From NCBI GenBank assembly GCA_021018815.1, contig JAITYX010000154.1, positions 248,001 through 312,000 on the forward strand: a stretch of DNA of 64,000 bases, in the 5' to 3' direction. Position 1 is the stretch's first letter; the number at the start of each line of letters is the position of its first letter. The notes beneath the pieces are model-generated. The model did not search any database. It was not told the DNA's origin and worked only from the letters and a program-made list of their open reading frames with translations. This DNA comes from Talinum fruticosum (Eukaryota > Streptophyta > Magnoliopsida > Caryophyllales > Talinaceae). Below, one piece after another: positions 59,901 through 64,000 of this stretch. The position numbers and the translations under genes are program-made.

Positions 59901-60049
59901 CCCGTTCGGAATGTTGAAGCCCAAGTGGCAAGGCCCATTCATAATTAATTAGATCTTACGCGGTGGAGCAAGTAAAATTAACTAATTTGGATGGAGAAGA
60001 GATTTTTCGATACACCAATTTGGATCAGCTAAAGAAGTATTACGCCTAG
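56951..60049 (+). pseudogene. Ogre-type RT, RNase H and integrase
   Basis: RT: MLVDFRDLNKASPKDDLSLPHI (57330-57400), MPFGLKNA and ATYRMIVTTLLYDM (57545-57610), then DVDDMIIKLKD (57630-57665), where the usual Tyr of YVDD is Asp. A deletion removes the part after LNP (57735). RNase H: RYMPLEKTYLAL (58090-58125). The archaeal-type second RNase H of Tat elements appears as NNAAEYEA-like and SEALVPYQAYL-like pieces (58480-58650). Integrase: VTIDRFTKWVEAASYA (59305-59355), ISNHGSHFK with the second catalytic Asp changed to Asn (about 59430), then FNKKVKPRNLQIGDLVLKEI (59825-59885) and LDQLKKYYA, stop 60047-60049. Many shifts. Confidence 0.83.
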
Positions 60050-60365
60050 CGTACCCCTAGGTAGTAGGCCGGGCCCAGCCCAACTTGGCTTGGCCAAAGC
60101 AGGCCGCCGGCCACCACCCAGCCAACGGTGCACTGGTCGGGCCACAATTTTTCGTTACTATTATGGTTTTCCTTGGTTTGCTTATTTCGTTGGATGGTCC
60201 ACTTAGGCAAGTGCAATTTATATGATTATTTTACCTCGAAATGAGCGATAAAAATATTAATGTATAGCATAATACTTACTTTTATTCAATAAAAGGTAAG
60301 CCTACTACTTATCCAATTACACAACTAATAAAGGAATTTAATTACATGCATACTAGGAAAATAAA
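60050..60365 (+). other. 3' non-coding end of the Ogre-type element
   Basis: Non-coding; contains GGCCGGGCCCAGCCC-type GC-rich sequence then AT-rich sequence. The polypurine tract and the first 30 or so LTR bases cannot be found, so a small deletion probably lies near 60360. Confidence 0.5.
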
Positions 60366-62135
60366 TAAACACTGTTTTGTTGGCCCGATGAAGATAATCC
60401 CGAGTTTGGTTTGTGGATTTGGATCTCGGATCGTGATTGATTGGTGTAATGTCAGCCGAGTAAACCACAAAGAACCCCCACCAAATAAATAGCCTTTTAT
60501 CTTTGGTCAGTCCACAAATCCTCTTTTCTTTCGGACTATCCAAGAACCGGGACAAGCCTTTAGAGATTGTGGGGTCCCATGTCTGTGTGCCTGGGAAATT
60601 CCAAGTTCGGAATACTGCATTCTAGTTTTGCCCAAATCGGACAAGGAGCTGAAGACCTAAAGACGACGTTAAGCGTTGCATATTGATGATCATGAGCATC
60701 AAAGTGTTGTGTTTTAAGCTTCACGAGACAGCCCACATGAGCCTAGAAGCTTTTACCCTCCAAAAACATCGTGGCCGGTGCCCGCCTTCTAGAAGTAAGG
60801 TGGAACGTTGTGTTTTGGGCTTGCAGAATCCTTGGAAACACAACTAGAGCACGAAAACCTAGAAATGTATGGCTCTCATTCCCATACGGCTTCCCGCCTT
60901 AACATTACGCTACTGAAAGGCAATCTAAATACTCTCACCTAAACGTCACTCTACTAAAATTTCTATAAGCATTCATCTTTCACCATTGAATCCGTGTAAA
61001 GAGCTAAAGAATATTCGATTATTCTGATCTTTGTGCACTCATTCAACTAATCATTACTATACCTTATACACCATTCAAAAAACTAGCCCATTTCTTTAGA
61101 TCGCCACCATTGCATCAAGAAATCCGAGTGTAAAGATCCAGATTAGCAAAGTAGGACAGCCTGAGCGCCACAACTTAGCCTTCGCACGATTATGTTTATT
61201 TTCTATTTTTATTGCTTTTCGTATTATGGTTTAAGAGATGTAATAGCTTTAAATTCCTCCCCGACCGATGTAATTTTTCTATTTGTCGCTTTTCTTTATT
61301 GCTTACTTTACTTTTGCTTTTATCGCTTTCTTTATTGTTTTCCTGGTTATGTTTTGGTTGCTTTAATTTCGTTTGGCATGTCGATGTATTTTTTTTCTCA
61401 CATCATTCTCATATACTACTCGAACTAGTAATGACCGTCTTCGCACGGGTGGAATGGAAGGGATTTTCCTACGTTTGGTACCCTCGACCTCGAATCCGAT
61501 TGTCGGTTCAAAGATCGATAGAGTCATTTTAGCCTCTTTTAGTTTTAGATTTTCCGTACTCAGATTGAAAGAGTAAATTTTATTTTCGTTAGTTTTTGCT
61601 TTAGGAAAAGCCGACCTAGTGACTCGTTTATTTTATGCCTTATTTTATTCAAAAATTACATCTTTGTGTTTTCTTGTTGCAGGAATAGTAAGAGGAGGCT
61701 CTAGATCTGCCGACCAGGGTAGAGGCCGAGGCGGACTCTATCAGCTGTAGCCTTTGGCCGGTGCCCGCCTTCACCTGGCACGAGCTATCGCCTATCGTCG
61801 GGTGATCGAAGGTTAGGTTTCGATCCAAATTGGCGTTTTACACCGGTCTTACCATAAAGCCTCACGGCATGACCAAAACCCTAATTATACTTTACTCCTT
61901 AATTAGAAAATAAGATCCCGAGATTTCTTAAAATAATTTCTAAAATAAAAGAATTAATAAAATCGCCATTCAAGCTTTGACTAATTAATAAAATTCGGAA
62001 AATCTTAATAAAAGGTTCATCCCCACATTCCAAAATCGACCTTCTAAAAACCATCTTCAAAATCAATCCTTAAAAATGAGAGACCCGACACGAGTGGGGA
62101 AGCTCGACGGGCCCCGACTGGATGTGGTTCTTACA
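60366..62135 (+). repeat. 3' LTR of the Ogre-type element
   Basis: Matches the 5' LTR from its ACTGTTTTGTTGGCCCGATGA box on and ends GGTTCTTACA at 62135. It lacks the first bases (TGTAGACACC) and about 145 bases including the TATA region that are at 30880-31026 in the 5' LTR. Confidence 0.82.
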
Positions 62136-63955
62136 GTTACTCATATCATAGCAAAGCGTATAGGATTTGCTAACAAGAGAACTAACAAAGTGGAAAAAAG
62201 TATCCACGTTGTTTTTGATGAGATTAACCATGGTAGAAAAAATGAATCCACCTTCTAGGATCTCAAGGTCAACAAAGATGAAGATGATATTGCTAAAGCC
62301 GAGCTCGGAATGAGTCGAAGAAAAATGACTCAGAATAAGCCAACACGAGAATAAAATGACTCAAAATGAGCAAGTTTAAGAGCCAGCTCGGAATGCGAAG
62401 AACAAAGCTAATACAGAAGTTCAACAAGAGCAACCAATCGAAGATGAGGCCATTCAACCAACAAACCCGGTAAACCGGAGGACGGGCAGAGATTTCAAAT
62501 ATGCATCCAGTCACCCACTAGAGAACATACTTTCGATATCAACAAGTGGGGTAAGCACTTGGTCTTCTTTGCGAAATCTATGTGCATTTTTAGCATGCAT
62601 ATCATTAACTAAACCTAAAAATGTACTAGAAGGCCTACTTGAATCTGAATGGGTAGAGGCCATGGAAGAAGAATTAAATCAATTTGAAAGAAACCTTTGC
62701 ACCTATTGCTATGATTGAGGCAATCGGAATTCTCTTAGCATTTGCATCTAGAATGAACATCAAGCTTTATCAAATGGATGTTAAGTGTGCGTTTGTTAAT
62801 GGTTATATTTAAGAAGAAGTTTATGTTAAGCAACCCCTTTGATTTCAAAACTTTTAATTTTCAAATCATGTTTTCAAATTGCAAATGGCTTTATATGAGT
62901 CTGAAACAAGCTCCCGGAGCTTGAGATGAAAGACTAAGCAGGTCTTAGTTAAAAATGATATCAAAAGAGGTCGATTCACAAAACTCTTTTTACAAAAACC
63001 AAGGGGGATGATTGTTGATGATATTATATTTGGAGCTACTAATGAAACTCTATGCCTGGAGTTTTCCGAGTTAATAAGATAGGAGTTCCAAATGAGTGTG
63101 ACAGGAGAACTCAACTTCTTCCTTGGATTGCAAATCAAGCAAGAAAAGGATGGCATCTATGTCCATCACTCAAAATACACCCGGGAGTTATTGAAGAAGT
63201 ATAAGCTACAAGATGTGAAGCATACAAGCAACATCTATAAGTAGTAGTACAAAACTAGACTCGAGATGAAAAAGGTAAAGTCGTAGATAAGAAACTCTAC
63301 GAAGTATGATTGGATCTCTACTTTATCTCACATCTAGTAGGCTAGATATCATGTTTAGTGTTTGCCTTTGAGTAAGATTTCAAGCTAATCCCGAGAAATT
63401 ACATCTCACTGCGGTGAAGAAAATCTTTGAAAATCTCTCGGGGACTCGGACACTTGGGTCTTTGGAATTAAAAAGACTCGGATCGACTTTCACTGGATAC
63501 TCGGATGCTAACTATGATGGATACAATGTTTATTGAAAGAGCACATCAGGAGCATGCCAATTTCTTGGTCAATCACTCATCTCCTGGCATTCAAAGAAGC
63601 AAAACGTAGTTGCTCTATCAATCGCTGAGGCTGAGTACATTGCTTCGCTGGAGCTTGCTGTACTCGGATTGTCTAGATCAAGCAACTCTTGAAGGATCTT
63701 GGATTATCATTCACATCTATCTCAATCAAGTGTGACAACCAAAGTGCAATCATCATTACTAAGAATGCAGTTCAACATTCAAAGACAAAATACATTGAGG
63801 TCGGGTATCATTTTCCGAGAGACAATTTTGAGAAAGGTGATATTAAACTTGAGTTTATTCCAACAACATTTCAATTAGCCGATATTTTCACTAAACCACT
63901 GATCGAAGATCAGTTTTTCTTTAGTAGGAATAAACTTGGCATGTTAAATGCGTGA
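62136..63955 (+). pseudogene. Copia element 2 Pol after the Ogre insertion: integrase tail, RT, RNase H
   Basis: The first bases after the Ogre LTR read YSYHSKAYRIC and, after one shift, NKRTNKVEKSIHVVFDE, the segment that follows the integrase core in Copia Pol; this completes the integrase cut at 30340. Then a polar linker, RTGRDFKYASSHP (62480-62515), the RT start LESEWVEAM (62640) and a jump at about 62692 where roughly 190 bases of RT are missing. VDDIIFG (63015-63035) keeps the active-site aspartates. RNase H ends with DIFTKPLIEDQFFF and a TGA at 63953-63955. Multiple frameshifts. Confidence 0.83.
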
Positions 63956-64000
63956 TTATCTAAGTTAATGCATGAGTTATTATATCTCCGATTGATTGTT

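Larger units (their letters stand above)
30341..62135 (+). mobile_element. Tat/Ogre-type Gypsy element, interrupted twice
   Basis: The 5' LTR 30341-32187 and 3' LTR 60366-62135 enclose a leader with minisatellite, gag (33649-33993 and 52553-53640), protease, RT, two RNase H-like segments and integrase. Borders are GTTAA before and GTTAC after. Without the inserted gag-only element (18,559 bp) and the Copia solo LTR (1605 bp) it would be about 11.6 kb. Lineage is inferred from the gag knuckle KFCKYDRARGHDTN, the RT to integrase order and the C-terminal KKVKPRNLQIGDLVLK segment, all typical of Tat/Ogre. Confidence 0.85.
19026..64000 (+). mobile_element. Copia element 2 (Sirevirus type), interrupted and open on the right
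   Basis: The 5' LTR (19026-20453), primer site and a fourfold gag/protease block lead to an integrase that breaks at 30340. The Pol reading resumes at 62136 and runs to the end of RNase H at 63955. Third ORF and 3' LTR would lie past 64000. Between the halves sits the Ogre element 30341-62135, bordered by GTTAA and GTTAC (one mismatch), a near-perfect 5-bp target duplication. The element itself entered an Ogre-type LTR at 19025. Confidence 0.85.

Noticed and set aside
1..64000. A host single-copy gene, tRNA or rRNA gene
   Set aside because: I looked for such features and found none; all recognisable coding sequence belongs to transposable elements.

Overview
This is plant nuclear DNA made almost entirely of transposable elements. 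I recognise no host gene in the 64 kb. The elements are typical of a large, repeat-rich angiosperm genome: Sirevirus-type Copia elements with an initiator-methionine-tRNA primer site, Tat/Ogre-type Gypsy elements, a gag-only Gypsy family with 2.2-kb LTRs, a CACTA (En/Spm) DNA transposon and several solo LTRs. The species cannot be named from the sequence. Almost every reading frame is broken, so most genes are listed as pseudogenes.

Left part (1-17.5 kb): fragments of one Sirevirus-type Copia family lie in alternating orientation. A minus-strand element (1-2707 and 4914-5343) carries the third ORF, RNase H, reverse transcriptase, a piece of gag, the primer site and an LTR stub. Its RT is split by a solo LTR (2708-4913) with a perfect GAGTT target duplication. 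A plus-strand RT/RNase H (5344-7057) follows, then minus-strand protease/gag/LTR sequence (7058-9797), a duplicated gag/LTR block (10095-11889), and a plus-strand element 3' half (11985-17502) with RT/RNase H, a third ORF behind its own TATA box, polypurine tract and 3' LTR.

Right part (17.5-64 kb): this is a deep nest. An Ogre-type LTR (17654-19025) is cut by Copia element 2 (19026 to beyond the window). Copia 2 is cut inside integrase by a Tat/Ogre Gypsy element (30341-62135). That is cut inside gag by a gag-only Gypsy element (33994-52552). That in turn is cut inside gag by a CACTA transposon (37448-48552, TAG duplication), which holds a solo LTR (37839-40962). The Ogre element also holds a Copia solo LTR (54109-55713). 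At three junctions the interrupted reading continues cleanly on the far side, which gives the order of insertion.

The most unusual feature is in Copia 2: the block from primer site through gag, protease and pre-integrase is present four times in tandem (20454-29629, about 2.3 kb per copy) before one integrase. A second is the conserved TATA box in front of the third ORF in two diverged, oppositely oriented Copia copies. A third is a recurring class of differences between the four tandem copies at CAG/CTG sites (CAG against CGAG, CGG or CG), which may be a base-calling artefact at methylated CHG sites and would mean that some frameshifts are not real.
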